From positions 372,001 to 436,000 of the forward strand of contig OZ037847.1 in the NCBI GenBank assembly GCA_964035575.1: a stretch of 64,000 nt of DNA, written 5' to 3'. Below the pieces are notes generated by a model. That model made no database searches. It was not told the origin of the DNA and was given only the letters and a program-made list of their open reading frames with translations. Below are positions 27,972-37,768 of this stretch, piece after piece; the stretch's first letter is position 1; each line of letters opens with the position of its first letter. Source of the DNA: Rhynchopus sp. YZ270_cl-10. Lineage: Eukaryota > Euglenozoa > Diplonemea > Diplonemida > Diplonemidae. The translations under genes and the position numbers were made by a program.

Positions 27972-29072
27972 TTACTCCCCCTCAACTCCACTTTCCAGCA
28001 TCTCAGCTTCAACTACATCCACCTTGGGTAGAAAAACCACCCGCCCACAAGCACTCACCTCCACCCCCATGGAAATGAATGTATGTCCAGGGAGGTCAGC
28101 CAGCTTACGGGTCTGCTCCGTATCGATGTTGCACAGGAAGACACCTTTGTCGGACTGCACAATCACCACATTCGTGGCCGCGGCAATCCTCGCACAAATA
28201 CCGTCAAATGTAAAAACCCGGAGGCACCTCTCTTCCTCTAGACTCCATACCCGAACAGATCTGTCAGAAGATGCGGACACCAGATGCACACTGTCCTCCG
28301 ACAGACGCAGGTCATGCACCTTCTTTTCGTGACCGTGCAGGCTCCTCTGGGATGACAGATCCTTCAGGGAGATGGCCACGATATCGGATCCTCTGGTAGC
28401 ATAGGCTTTCAGCTCCGAGACCACCACTGCAATGCCGTCAGTCGCAGAATCTGTGACTCTACAGGGTTGCTGATCTGCTTCGATATCCCATACTCTGACC
28501 TCTCCGTTCAACGATGCAGCGACCACCCATCTACCACAAAGCGACCACCCTGTTACAGACCGGAGACGTGCAGACAGTGCAAACCTCTTTGCACCGCTTT
28601 GTGTATTATAAATCAATACCGCAGCACCACAGCCGCAGGCCAACCAATTACCGCACGGTGAAAATGAGGGGATGGTGTTCGAGTAGATGTCAAAGGAGGT
28701 GATCTTCTCGCCGGATTGGGTGTCGTATTGGCGCATCGTGGAGTCTACCCCGAGAATGTATAGATGCTTGTTGCATGGTGACAGCACTGCCCTCGTGGAG
28801 GTATGGCCGTAGGTCGCGTAGGTGGAAGGGGTCTTGATGCGTACGTTGCTGTGCACTACCTCGACTGTGTCGCCTGCGGTCAGGCTTGTCTCGCTGAGGA
28901 GCTCTTCGTCATCCCCCAACGGTGCGCCCCCAAAGCGTAGGTCAGTAGAGCGTACGTTCATCCCACCTCCGATCAATCGCACTGCCTTTCCCCGTAGGGT
29001 GAACACCGTGTCCTCAGGCTCTACAGGAACAACGCAACAGCCGCCATCCTCAGAAAAGCATGTGACATCCAT
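27972..29072 (-). CDS. WD40-repeat protein with ubiquitin-like N-terminus
   Basis: The product is 366 aa. Residues 1-80 have a ubiquitin-like pattern (MDVTCFSEDGGCCVVPVEPE, TVFTLRGKAVRLIGG, LRFGGAPLGDDEELL, AGDTVEVVHSNVRI). From about 88 to 355 run six to seven WD40 blades. The clearest are YILGVDSTMRQYDTQSGEKI, WVVAASLNGEVRVWDIE, the GH..VH start GHEKKVHDLRLSEDSVHLVS and SASSDRSVRVWSLEEERCL. The propeller is a protein-binding platform. The N-terminal fold echoes that of the DUF4116 gene 6.4 kb away, so ubiquitin-like heads on scaffold repeats may be a recurrent design in this genome. The ATG at 29072 begins the first strand directly. No catalytic domain is present. Confidence 0.82.
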   Translation of the reverse strand: MDVTCFSEDGGCCVVPVEPEDTVFTLRGKAVRLIGGGMNVRSTDLRFGGAPLGDDEELLSETSLTAGDTVEVVHSNVRIKTPSTYATYGHTSTRAVLSPCNKHLYILGVDSTMRQYDTQSGEKITSFDIYSNTIPSFSPCGNWLACGCGAAVLIYNTQSGAKRFALSARLRSVTGWSLCGRWVVAASLNGEVRVWDIEADQQPCRVTDSATDGIAVVVSELKAYATRGSDIVAISLKDLSSQRSLHGHEKKVHDLRLSEDSVHLVSASSDRSVRVWSLEEERCLRVFTFDGICARIAAATNVVIVQSDKGVFLCNIDTEQTRKLADLPGHTFISMGVEVSACGRVVFLPKVDVVEAEMLESGVEGE

Positions 29073-31135
29073 CTCGAAGTGTTAAATCTGAAGTATGTGA
29101 GGGGTAAAAAAGAAGAGTTGAAATACAAAGCCCTCTCGTAAACAGTGTACTTTGGTATGACCGGCATGTACCGTAAGTGGAGTCCTACATCCATTTCGTG
29201 GTTTACATCTGATATGAAAGAAAGAAACATCTTGAAAGAAGCGGTAGGGAGAGAGACGGAAGAGGAATGGGTTTAAAAAAAATGCTTTGCAGATTGGGAG
29301 GGGAAGGGGAAGGGTGTCTTTTGTTTGCATCAACAAAAAGAATTGCTACTGCGTTGCCATCTTGTTGTCAACCTTTTGGTCCAGATGCACGTTTTTTTTT
29401 TCCATTTGAACAGAAGGGCAGATGGTTCTATCCTACGGAGTGTGGAAGAGACAAAGCATCATTTGAATGCATTCTTGCACCATTTTCGTTTTTCAACAAC
29501 AGTAGGTTAATTACCCCCTTTTTGCTGTGGCCAATCACTTTACACAAATATTCTGTGTTTATTGGGCGAAGCCTTTCTGTGGTTGTGTTTGCGCCAATTG
29601 CTGTGGGCTGAAAGAGGAAACTCTTGATAAATGAGCATCTCGTAAAAAGGGGGAACAGAGGAAAACAAAAAAACAGAACACACACACATACACGCACACA
29701 AATGGAAAATCGATTTCACTGTAACCTACCTGGTAGGCGTGACGCTGACTAGTGTGCTGGGTTTTTATTAAACTCACAAAGTTGTGTGTGGTTGGGCGAC
29801 TCGAATACGTTGTGGACGCAGTCACGCGACAAAAATTAAAAAAAAAAAAAAAACAAAGGGAACAGGACAGTCTGGGCCTACTACGTCTGTCTTTGGATAG
29901 TGGGCCCAAAATCTTTGCAAGAAAGACAGTTCGGGCCCAAACCTTTGCCATAAAGACAGCTGTCTTTATCAAAACCCGTTTTCGGTCCATACTGTCCAAA
30001 AGACACACTTAGTGAGCCAGGCTGTCCTTATCCCAAAAACAAATGAACAAGGCGCCGTGGGGTTTGTGAAGAAAGAAAGACATAACAAAAACACACACAC
30101 ACACACACATACAATAGAAAGAGTACTATGGTGTCCTCTCTCTCTTTTGGTTGCATTAGTGTGGACACCGATATAATGTGCTCACCACTAGCTTTGAAGG
30201 GAAAAAAAAAGAAAAAAACCGACTTGAAATACAAAAAAACGAAAAAGAAGAACAAAAACCCCTCTCGTGACTGTGTCTTGGTGTGATGACCAGTACACCG
30301 AGGGTGGGTGCAACCACGCTTTCCCTACATCCATTTCGAGGTTTTTAAATCTGATTCGCCCTCCGCCCGCTTCTCATCAGATTGAACGGGAATCATTGGA
30401 GACACAGGTTAATAAGGTCTGTGTGATGTAGGTTCCGGTTAGGGGCACACAAAAAAGAAAAGTTTATAAGATGATCCTAAGCCTCTCGTGCTTAGTCACC
30501 TTACAAAAAAAATTAAGTGATGAATACAGGGGTTCCCCTCGTTGCCGTTCAACAAAAATTGCCAAAAAATCCCAAAAAAAGGCGTAAAAAAAACAAAAAA
30601 ACAAAAAATGAGCATGGGAAACCTGGCTGAATGTGTCTCTCATGTATGGTTGCAGTGAAGGATTTACCCAGGCAATGCTTCGATGCAAAGGGGACAGATA
30701 GTTGTGTTTCCTTTTTTCCTTTGATAAATCGGTTGGTTTAGTGTAGCTGACGGAGAGTATCCACTATCCACAGTATTTTTGGTTTGCTTTTTGGAAGCAA
30801 ATAGTAAGGTGAAACCTTATTTGTAAAGTTTTATCAACCCTCATCTCAAGAAACAAAAACCCTCAAGAATATCTCAAAAAAAAAAAAGAATAGTTGAAAA
30901 GTGCAAAAACGACAAGAAACAAAAAACCTCGGGGAGAAAAAAAAATCAAAAAAAAAAGGGATTCGCACCCTTCAATACGTGCCGTCGCAAAATGCAGACA
31001 GCCCCTTTTTCTTCGTTCCAACACATCATAATACTTACGACAAAAAATCTCCAAAAAAAAAGGTCTACCTTAGCAATTTCGACCTACAGCAAACGCCACC
31101 GGGATAGGATACACGACACATTTTTTTTAAAGCGA
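29073..31135. other. spacer with family A, B and C repeats
   Basis: I see no gene. Family A copies lie at about 29112-29212 and 30220-30355. A family C copy lies at 30462-30495, with the perfect CTAAGC/GCTTAG hairpin. A family B head is at about 30890-30920. A small inverted-repeat block lies at 29865-30027, and a CA microsatellite near 30091-30112. All A, B and C copies share one orientation. Confidence 0.55.
29865..30027. repeat. 163-bp imperfect inverted-repeat block
   Basis: It begins GGACAGTCTGGGCC and ends with the near complement GAGCCAGGCTGTCC. Inside are two copies of GGGCCCAAA followed by a CTTTGC-type motif, and a perfect 20-bp palindrome (ATAAAGACAGCTGTCTTTAT). This could be a very short MITE, but no flanking duplication is visible. 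Confidence 0.4.
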
Positions 31136-32812
31136 TCACAACTTGCTCTCGTTTGCAGATCCTCCTTTCGACCTTGGGGTGACGTCGAACATCTTGAAGT
31201 TGAGCGTCTTTTGGCACATGAAAAGAAACTCTGTGACAGTTCCTGGGAAGAGAACGTCAATTCTGCCGTCCTCATCTTTGTACCAGCTGGCGCAGCTGTC
31301 CCAGATACTGCCCTTCAGACGGCTTTGGAGGGAATCGTTGTAACGCTTAGCGGTTTGCTCGGTAGGGACAACCTCTACATCTTCTTCGACAATCTTGGAC
31401 AACACCTGCTCCACAACCAACAACTGGGCCTCCATCATTGCAACCACACTGTTATGCCCCAACCCCGTGTTCGGCCCCATCAGGGTAAAGAAATTCGGGT
31501 AATTCGTTGACATTGTACCAAGGTAGAACGACCCACTGCTCTTCTTCGCATCCTCATCCGTTGCCACCACCCCCTTCGGCCCTTCCATGACATAGGGAAT
31601 GCCACGTGGCGAAAACCCCGTTGCCCAGACAATGCAGTCGGTCTTGATGGAGACCTCTGTGTTGTCGTGCTTCTTCACGATGAGGTCGGTTGCGGTGGTG
31701 GCGTGGACCTGCCCGGGGATGACCTCCACGTTGTCGCGTGCCAAAGACTTCAGGTATTCATTTGAGACTAAAGCGCGTTTGCATCCAACTGGGAAGTTAG
31801 GAATCATAGCGTCTGCAAGGGCAGTGGGGTAGAGGGAGTTGACATAGGTCTTGTAGTCTGCCATCATCTTGCGGGTCACGAAGCTGCCCCCAAAGCGTAC
31901 CATGACAAAGTATACGGCCTCGTTTCTGAGGAAGACAAGAAGCCTCATAAGACTGCGCATGCCAGGCAGTGAAAGGAAGGTACGAAGCATCCCGCTAAAC
32001 TCCATGTCTGACCGCGGAAGAACCCAACCCGGTGTGCGCTGTACAACGTACAGTTTTGCTACCTCCTTCTGAAGTTCGGGAATTGCCTGTACCGCGGACG
32101 CGCCTGTTCCTACCAGGCACACGGTTTTCCCTTTCATCGTGTAATCGTGGTTCCAAGTCGCAGTGTGAATCTTCTCGCCCTGGAACACCGCTCTCTTCTC
32201 CTCAGACATAGGGTAAGAAGGAATATGCAGCCCCCCCGCACCACTCACCACCGCAAATCCTTCTCTCGTCCCAGAGCTGGTCTGGACAACCCACATCGAC
32301 CGCTTGGCGTCCCATTTGATGGATTCGATCGTCGTTTTGAAGGTAATGTACTGGCGCAGCTTGAAGTGGTCGACCAGCTCCTTGATGTACTCGAGAACCT
32401 CAGGCTGGCGGGAGTACTGCCGTCCCCACCCCCCCTTCGGGCAAGGGTAGGAGGAGAGGCCGTAGAGGAAGGACATCACGTCCACCTGGCAGCCGGGGTA
32501 TTGGTTGACGTACCAGGTGCCCCCGACCTCGTCCTCCTTCTCGATGATCTCGAAGGGGATGCCCATCTCGAGGAGCTTGATCGCAGTGGCCAGGCCGGAG
32601 AACCCGCTGCCCACAATGATGACCTTGTGGTTGCGCTTCTTGCACACAGCGGCGAGGCGGGCCCTCTTGTTGTTTTTGTCCCGTGCCTGCTTCAAGCGGA
32701 GCAGAACCGCAAGTGCTGCAACCCCTGCTGCAGCAAGTGCAGTATCCCTCGCACTCCGAAACGTCATCACAATCACCGGAATGGCGGCCGCAACCAGAAA
32801 GGGGACCGACAT
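31136..32812 (-). CDS. Baeyer-Villiger / flavin-containing monooxygenase, membrane-anchored
   Basis: The 558-aa product is a class B flavoprotein monooxygenase that uses FAD and NADPH to insert oxygen into ketones or onto N/S atoms. Residues 1-40 are hydrophobic (MSVPFLVAAAIPVIVM, then AALAAAGVAALAVLL-like), a likely N-terminal membrane anchor. FAD-binding GSGFSG is at 68-73, GGTW (typical of BVMOs) at 97-100, and NADP-binding GTGASA at 235-240. The fingerprint FQGEKIHTATWN (210-221) matches FxGxxxHxxxW. BVMOs usually have P or D after the Trp and FMOs have a shorter FxGxxxHxxxY/F motif, so a BVMO-like class is favoured. The substrate is unknown. The ATG at 32812 begins the anchor. The upstream GT8 gene stops 123 bases before it. 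Confidence 0.9.
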   Translation of the reverse strand: MSVPFLVAAAIPVIVMTFRSARDTALAAAGVAALAVLLRLKQARDKNNKRARLAAVCKKRNHKVIIVGSGFSGLATAIKLLEMGIPFEIIEKEDEVGGTWYVNQYPGCQVDVMSFLYGLSSYPCPKGGWGRQYSRQPEVLEYIKELVDHFKLRQYITFKTTIESIKWDAKRSMWVVQTSSGTREGFAVVSGAGGLHIPSYPMSEEKRAVFQGEKIHTATWNHDYTMKGKTVCLVGTGASAVQAIPELQKEVAKLYVVQRTPGWVLPRSDMEFSGMLRTFLSLPGMRSLMRLLVFLRNEAVYFVMVRFGGSFVTRKMMADYKTYVNSLYPTALADAMIPNFPVGCKRALVSNEYLKSLARDNVEVIPGQVHATTATDLIVKKHDNTEVSIKTDCIVWATGFSPRGIPYVMEGPKGVVATDEDAKKSSGSFYLGTMSTNYPNFFTLMGPNTGLGHNSVVAMMEAQLLVVEQVLSKIVEEDVEVVPTEQTAKRYNDSLQSRLKGSIWDSCASWYKDEDGRIDVLFPGTVTEFLFMCQKTLNFKMFDVTPRSKGGSANESKL

Positions 32813-32935
32813 TTTATGTTTTACTTTTTTTTCCCTGTAGATGGTGGGTGGTGGGGGGAATAATGGGTGGGGGAAATGGTTAAAATGACGTCGGCTGATT
32901 TTTACTTTTAGAATTTAAAACGGCCGCCCCATCCC

Positions 32936-34870
32936 TCAAAACTGCCCATCCCAGGTCTCCGCAGTCAGCTCCTCCCCTTCCTCTACACAGGGGCACAGCC
33001 GCATGGCGTCTGGATCTGCCGCATCGCAGCTGGGCGGCGCCCTCTCATCGAGGAGCAGGTGGTATGTGCATTGCACGTATTTGAGAGGCGGCTCTGTGGT
33101 TGCGTCTTTCTTCTTCTTCTTGCGCACCAACAGCACCGAGGGGTGGATGTCGCCCTTCCGCTGTTTCGTGTAGATCCCAGGCTCGCACGATGTGCACACA
33201 GTGTTCAGAACCTCCCCGGCTGCGTTCTCCAGAACGCGGTCGCTTGCTTCGTACCTCCCGTCGCCTTTGACGCCTTCAACGCCATACCCAGAGACGTGCT
33301 TGATGAAGTTACACGAATTCAGCTTTGTGGAGTTGAGGGATAAGAGGTGGCAGGTTTCGTGGTGTTTCTTGCATGTTTCTGTGCAGGACTGTCCATAGTC
33401 GGAGCGGCGTACAGTTACACCGGAGTAGGTGAGATTGCGTTTTGCGGCTAATGCATCAGAGTAGGGTTGGACGTACGCTTCGTCTGTGTGTCGCAGCATG
33501 TGGACGTGGGTTTTGTGTGACGCAGGTTCGATCTGTTCTTCATCGGAAAGCCAGACGCGTTCGATGTCTTCTGCAGCGGAGGGGCTAGGCCAGAAGTCGG
33601 TTTTGCCTTTGCCTTTGGTTTTGAAGCGGCTGCTGGAGAGAAACCTTTGCATTTCTTCGTTGAGCTTCCACCAATGCAAATAGGCATAGCCAAAGTCCTT
33701 TCGGGTGTCGTCCTGAGCTGGGTCTACACCCTTTAATCGTGTCTGCTTCGGCTTTGCACGGTTAAACCACGGTTTATACCCACCACGATAGTGCACCCCA
33801 ACGACACCTTCAATTTTCTTGCGCGGATCGATATTGCGTGAAAACTTATCCGGCAGAGAGCTGTAGTGGGGGCCGAAGAATTCGCGGAGCAGTGCGCCGT
33901 CTCTTCCGTTGACGGTGTTGTAGGACATAAGGTCCTTTTCGAACTTCCCCCAGATCTGTTTGTGCATAGCGACTGTAGGGCGGAAGACCATCATTCCCGT
34001 TTGGAAGTAGTTTTTCCTACCTTTGGATGGTTTTGACCCTATCGCGATTACATGAGGGTTGTCGCTGTCTTGTGGTATTTTCAAGGAGAAAACGCCGTTA
34101 GGATCGTCGGCAATCGCCATGTCTGAGTCCCAGTATGCTACTTTGTCGTATTCAGTGAAGTTGAACATATGCAGCTTCACAAAGGAGTCCTTCCACATCG
34201 ACCGTTTCAGAGTGTGTGCAAAGGAGTCGACCGAAATGACTCTGTCCCACCCAACCCTCTCCAGGCGTGTGATGCTCTCCTTGTGTACCTTCCCCTCGGT
34301 TACCAGGCATACTAGTTCTTGTGATTTTGTTTTGTATTTGTTGAGCGACCACCCCATCACCAAGGCGCCGTCAACATATTTCTCATTTCCGACAACGACG
34401 ATGTGCGCGCTTTTCTTTGTGGGGTGCGGGTCCTCGGTGTCTGCGTGGGTGTTGCTGTCTGGGGAGGTGTCTTCACTGTGGTCGCCTTCAGAGGACTCTG
34501 AGGCGTCGTGGTGGGGTTTGTGTTTTGTCTCTTTGTGTGCGTGCAATGCGTTGTGAGTTTTGTGTTTTGAATCGGTGTTATCATGCTTCTTTTTTTTGTG
34601 CTTTTTATCGGATTGGTGATTACCGTGTTGATGAACGGTGTGGTGTCTCGCGTGGTTGTCTTCTTCGTTGTCGTCGCTGTCAGAGTCTGGCGTTATCGTA
34701 TGGTGTTTTATAGAAAGCTTTTGTCCGTGTCCTTTATGCAAATGTGCAAGCTTCTCCTTCTGCCTCTCCTTCTTAATAACCTCCCCTTTCCCATCACCTA
34801 TCAACGCAAAGGGTACAACAGTCAACCCGACCATCCCCATTATCGCAACCGCCGCTATGCTTTGCTTCAT
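32936..34870 (-). CDS. GT8 glycosyltransferase with MGAT5-like Cys-rich C-terminus
   Basis: The product is 644 aa, a predicted type II Golgi/ER membrane enzyme. Residues 4-25 form the signal anchor. Residues about 40-150 are an extreme His/Lys/Asp-rich stem. The catalytic domain (about 154-410) is GT8/glycogenin-like: HIVVVGNEKYVDGALVM, the metal-binding DSD at 248-250 in VAYWDSDMAI, YFQTGMMVFRP (288-298) and HYRGGYKPWF (360-369). The C-terminus (493-628) has GQSCTETCKKHHETC, then CTYHLLLDERAPPSC and RLCPC. This pattern resembles the C-terminal Cys-rich domain of N-acetylglucosaminyltransferase V (MGAT5). The fusion implies a glycoprotein-modifying enzyme rather than glycogen priming. The ATG at 34870 is the first true start; upstream codons begin with TTG. 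Confidence 0.82.
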   Translation of the reverse strand: MKQSIAAVAIMGMVGLTVVPFALIGDGKGEVIKKERQKEKLAHLHKGHGQKLSIKHHTITPDSDSDDNEEDNHARHHTVHQHGNHQSDKKHKKKKHDNTDSKHKTHNALHAHKETKHKPHHDASESSEGDHSEDTSPDSNTHADTEDPHPTKKSAHIVVVGNEKYVDGALVMGWSLNKYKTKSQELVCLVTEGKVHKESITRLERVGWDRVISVDSFAHTLKRSMWKDSFVKLHMFNFTEYDKVAYWDSDMAIADDPNGVFSLKIPQDSDNPHVIAIGSKPSKGRKNYFQTGMMVFRPTVAMHKQIWGKFEKDLMSYNTVNGRDGALLREFFGPHYSSLPDKFSRNIDPRKKIEGVVGVHYRGGYKPWFNRAKPKQTRLKGVDPAQDDTRKDFGYAYLHWWKLNEEMQRFLSSSRFKTKGKGKTDFWPSPSAAEDIERVWLSDEEQIEPASHKTHVHMLRHTDEAYVQPYSDALAAKRNLTYSGVTVRRSDYGQSCTETCKKHHETCHLLSLNSTKLNSCNFIKHVSGYGVEGVKGDGRYEASDRVLENAAGEVLNTVCTSCEPGIYTKQRKGDIHPSVLLVRKKKKKDATTEPPLKYVQCTYHLLLDERAPPSCDAADPDAMRLCPCVEEGEELTAETWDGQF

Positions 34871-35497
34871 TGGATTTGAAAAGAGCAAATATTTTTTAGC
34901 GATTTCGAGAGAGGGAGCCAAAAGGAAAACAAAAATAAGAGGATAAAACAAAGCGCACCCCTGATATCCAAGTTGTCTCAATATGTGGGATAAAAAGGAA
35001 AATAAATGTGTTATGTAAACATTGTGTAAAAAATGGCTGGTAGGAGGGGGGTTGGAGGAGGGAGGATGTAAAAAGGTGGGAGAATTTTATTGTGAGTCAA
35101 AAAAAAGGGGGGGAGGGGAAGGGGGAGGGGAAGATTTTGTAAGATGAACTAAAAGCCTCACCGTTGCTTGGTCATCAGATCAAAAAAGAGATTTGTAAAA
35201 AAAGACAAAAACACAAAACACAAAATCTCACATCTGTGAGTGGAGCGAGAGAGAGAAAGTAAGTCGGTAAACGTGGCCAGAACCTTCGGATTGAAGAAGC
35301 CGACACGTGGTAGAAAGAAAAGAATAATGGAGTTGAGATGAAGTGCGCCTCGTTGTACGCACACATCTCTGTTGTTGTAAAAAGCTTGAAAGATAAAATG
35401 AGCCTCACAGCAACACAATAAAATCCAAGCGTTAGTTTAAAAAAAAAACGAGAAAAACAAAATAAAAGTTTATAAGATGACCCTAAGCCTCTGCTTA
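34871..35497. other. spacer upstream of the GT8 gene with two family C repeats
   Basis: No gene is seen. A diverged family C copy is at about 35132-35175. A second begins at about 35467 (GTTTATAAGATGACCCTAAG) and is split by the TA-flanked element that starts at 35498; the remainder of this copy continues at 37769. 34940-34980 contains a leader motif shared with the P4H gene (see findings). Confidence 0.5.
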
Positions 35498-35518
35498 CTG
35501 GGGGGGGGGGGGGGGGGG

Positions 35519-35573
35519 CTAATAAAGTATACGGTGCTAATAAAGTATACGGGGGTAATAAAGTATACGGCGC
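35519..35573. repeat. 18-bp tandem repeat of the TAAAGTATACGG motif
   Basis: Three units of about 18 bp with core CTAATAAAGTATACGG lie just inside the left terminus; a fourth stray copy is at about 35606-35619. The right terminus carries the palindrome TAAAGTATACGTATACTTTA. Subterminal repeats of this kind are typical transposase-binding sites. Confidence 0.7.
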
Positions 35574-36241
35574 GGAAACCCATTTTGAGCGTGGCAATCT
35601 GTGAAATAAAGTATACGGTTTTTGTGTACATTTTTCTTACTAAAAATTTTTTTCAGCATTTTTTGCACAAAAAATCGGAATTTTTTTTTTTTTGATTTCG
35701 GTGGTCCGGATTCTGTGCGTGCTGCGATGGGGTCACTTTGCGCTGAGAAATGAGTATTTTTGACCTAAAACGCGTGTATCAGTTTTTACACGATTGGTGC
35801 CTGATGGGGTTCAGATTTGTGAAAATTTAAGTCACCAAAAAATTGTTCATTTTTCCACATTGACCCCACCACTGGCTGGGATTGGCCCAAAAATGTCAAT
35901 GGTGGTGTTTTCGCGAGGTTTCGGCCACTAGAAACCCCAAAATAACAGTGATTTTTTTTTTTTTTCCCTTTTCGTTTTTTCACGGGTCGGGAAAGATTTT
36001 TTTTTTTTTTTTTTTTTCGAGAAAAAAAATCCTCTTTTCCCGAAAAAAAAAAAAAAAAAAAAAGATTTTTCAAAATCCCAAAAATCTTTTTTATCTTTTT
36101 TTTGAAAAAAAAAAAGATTTTCAAGATCTTTTTCATCTTTTTTTCTCTTTTTTTCCTTTTTTTCCTTTTTTTTTCAGGATTTTTCAAAGATCTCAAAGAT
36201 CTCGAGAGATCCTGAAAAAAAAAGACAAAAATCCTGAAAAT

Positions 36242-37116
36242 CACGTATGGCAAATGATAATATATTATGCGCTATTATGAGATCTCATAATACATGTGAT
36301 ATTATGCGCTATTATGTGCTATTATGTGCTATTATGTGCTATTATGTGCTATTATGTGCTATTATGCGCTATTATGCGCCAATTATGCGGCGTTATGCGC
36401 TCATTATGTGCCGTACCCCCCACCCCCCCACCCAAAAAAAGTCGCTCAGAAGTGGTCAAAAGTGCCCAAAACCGGGCGGAATTCGATTTTTGGGGTACAA
36501 ATGGGCCTATGGTGTGGTTTTTATTGACTTCAGGGGGGTTTCTTTGATTTATTACCTACTTCACGTTTTTTGACGGCTTAAGATACCTTGGGTGGGAAAA
36601 CCTTTGGTACCAGGTGCTTGACACTTTTTGAAACATGGTTCTAAGTTCCACCAAGTCCCTCTAAACACCCCGAAACCGCCTGGGTACCCCTCGGGATAGG
36701 TTCTGGGGTGAAAATATGTGGCTTTGGGGGCTTTTCTGGCCCCTGGCTCACACTGAGGCGTGATGGATGTGTGAGTTGCTCTATCTACGAGGGGTGGGCA
36801 GGTACAAGTTGTATGTACATTTTTGAAAAAAGCAGATACGGGGCTTCTTGAGGCTCAAAACTGCTCAAAACCGGGCGCAGATGGATTTTTGGACATCTGA
36901 GGGTGGTACTTTCTGGTTTGGGGCATTGGGGTCGGGCACATAATGAGCACATAATGAGCACATAATAGCGCATAATCATTATGCGCTATTATGTGCTATT
37001 ATGTGCTATTATGCGCTATTATGCATTATGCGATTATTATGAGCGCGCATAATAGCGCATAATGATCTCATAATTTATTATGAGATCTCATAATAAATTA
37101 TCATTTGCCATACGTG
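36242..37116. mobile_element. nested inverted-repeat element (875 bp)
   Basis: Ends are CACGTATGGCAAATGATAA (36242-36260) and its exact complement (37098-37116), a 19-bp perfect inverted repeat. GAAAAT flanks both ends (36236-36241 and 37117-37122). The uninterrupted form (ATCCTGAAAATCTTGATTTT) is present in the second copy of the surrounding block at about 37580-37600. This confirms a 6-bp duplication and insertion after the block had duplicated or into one of two copies. There is no coding frame. Both sides carry arrays of a 10-bp unit (ATTATGTGCT on the left, similar ATTATGCGCT on the right). Confidence 0.75.
36301..36380. repeat. 10-bp minisatellite ATTATGYGCT, 8 units
   Basis: Eight consecutive 10-bp units, five or more of them identical. 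Related units (ATTATGAGC and ATTATGCGCT, partly in inverted order) recur at about 36938-37060 on the other side of the nested element, so the element is largely self-complementary. Confidence 0.85.
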
Positions 37117-37768
37117 GAAAATCTTGATTTTTTTTTTTTTCTCTCGAAAAAACACGGGTCGGGAAAGATCTTTTTTTTTTTTTTTTTTTTCGAGAAAAAA
37201 AATCCTCTTCTCCCGAAAAAAAAAAAAAAAAAAAGATTTTTGGGAGAAAAAAAAAAAGAGAAAAGATTTGAAAATCCTGGGAAAATCCTGAAAAAATCCT
37301 GAAAAATCCTGGAAAAATCCATGAAATTTCATGAAAAATCTCGAGATCTTGAGAAATCTTTGAAAAAAAAAAAAAAGATTTTCAAAATCTTTTTTTTTTT
37401 TTTTCCCCAAAAAGATTTTTCAAAATCCCAAAAATCTTTTTTATCTTTTTTTTGAGAAAAAAAAGATTTTCAAGATCTTTTTCATCTTTTTTTCTCTTTT
37501 TTTCCTTTTTTTTCCTTTTTTTTTCAGGATTTTTCAAAGATCTCAAAGATCTCGAGAGATCCTGAAAAAAAAAGACAAAAATCCTGAAAATCTTGATTTT
37601 TTTTTTTTTTCTCCCGAGATTCTCGAAAAAAGACAAAAGATCTTTCCTGACCCGTGAAAAAAGACAAAAAAAGACAAAAGATCTTTCCTAACCCGTGTTT
37701 TTTGGCCATTTAAGCAGTAATTCCCGCCGAATAAAGTATACGTATACTTTAATAGCTCCCCCCCAGTA

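Larger units (their letters stand above)
35498..37766. mobile_element. TA-flanked inverted-repeat element (2269 bp, non-autonomous)
   Basis: The left end reads CTGGG(n)CTAATAAAGTATACGG with 19 Gs. The right end, read inward, is CTGGGGGGGAGCTATTAAAG followed by TATACG. TA flanks both ends (35496-35497 and 37767-37768). Removing the element and one TA joins the two halves of a family C repeat (CCTAAGCCTCTGCTTAGTCA), an internal proof of the boundaries. TA target sites fit the Tc1/mariner/IS630 group. No transposase frame is present. The body consists of tandem TAAAGTATACGG motifs, long A and T runs, two direct copies of a roughly 280-bp block starting CACGGGTCGGGAAAGAT, inverted copies of that motif near the right end, and a nested element at 36242-37116. 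Confidence 0.75.

Noticed and set aside
36301-36380. Regular 10-bp units as a possible CRISPR array
   Set aside because: No spacers, period too short, eukaryotic context; it is a minisatellite inside a nested element.
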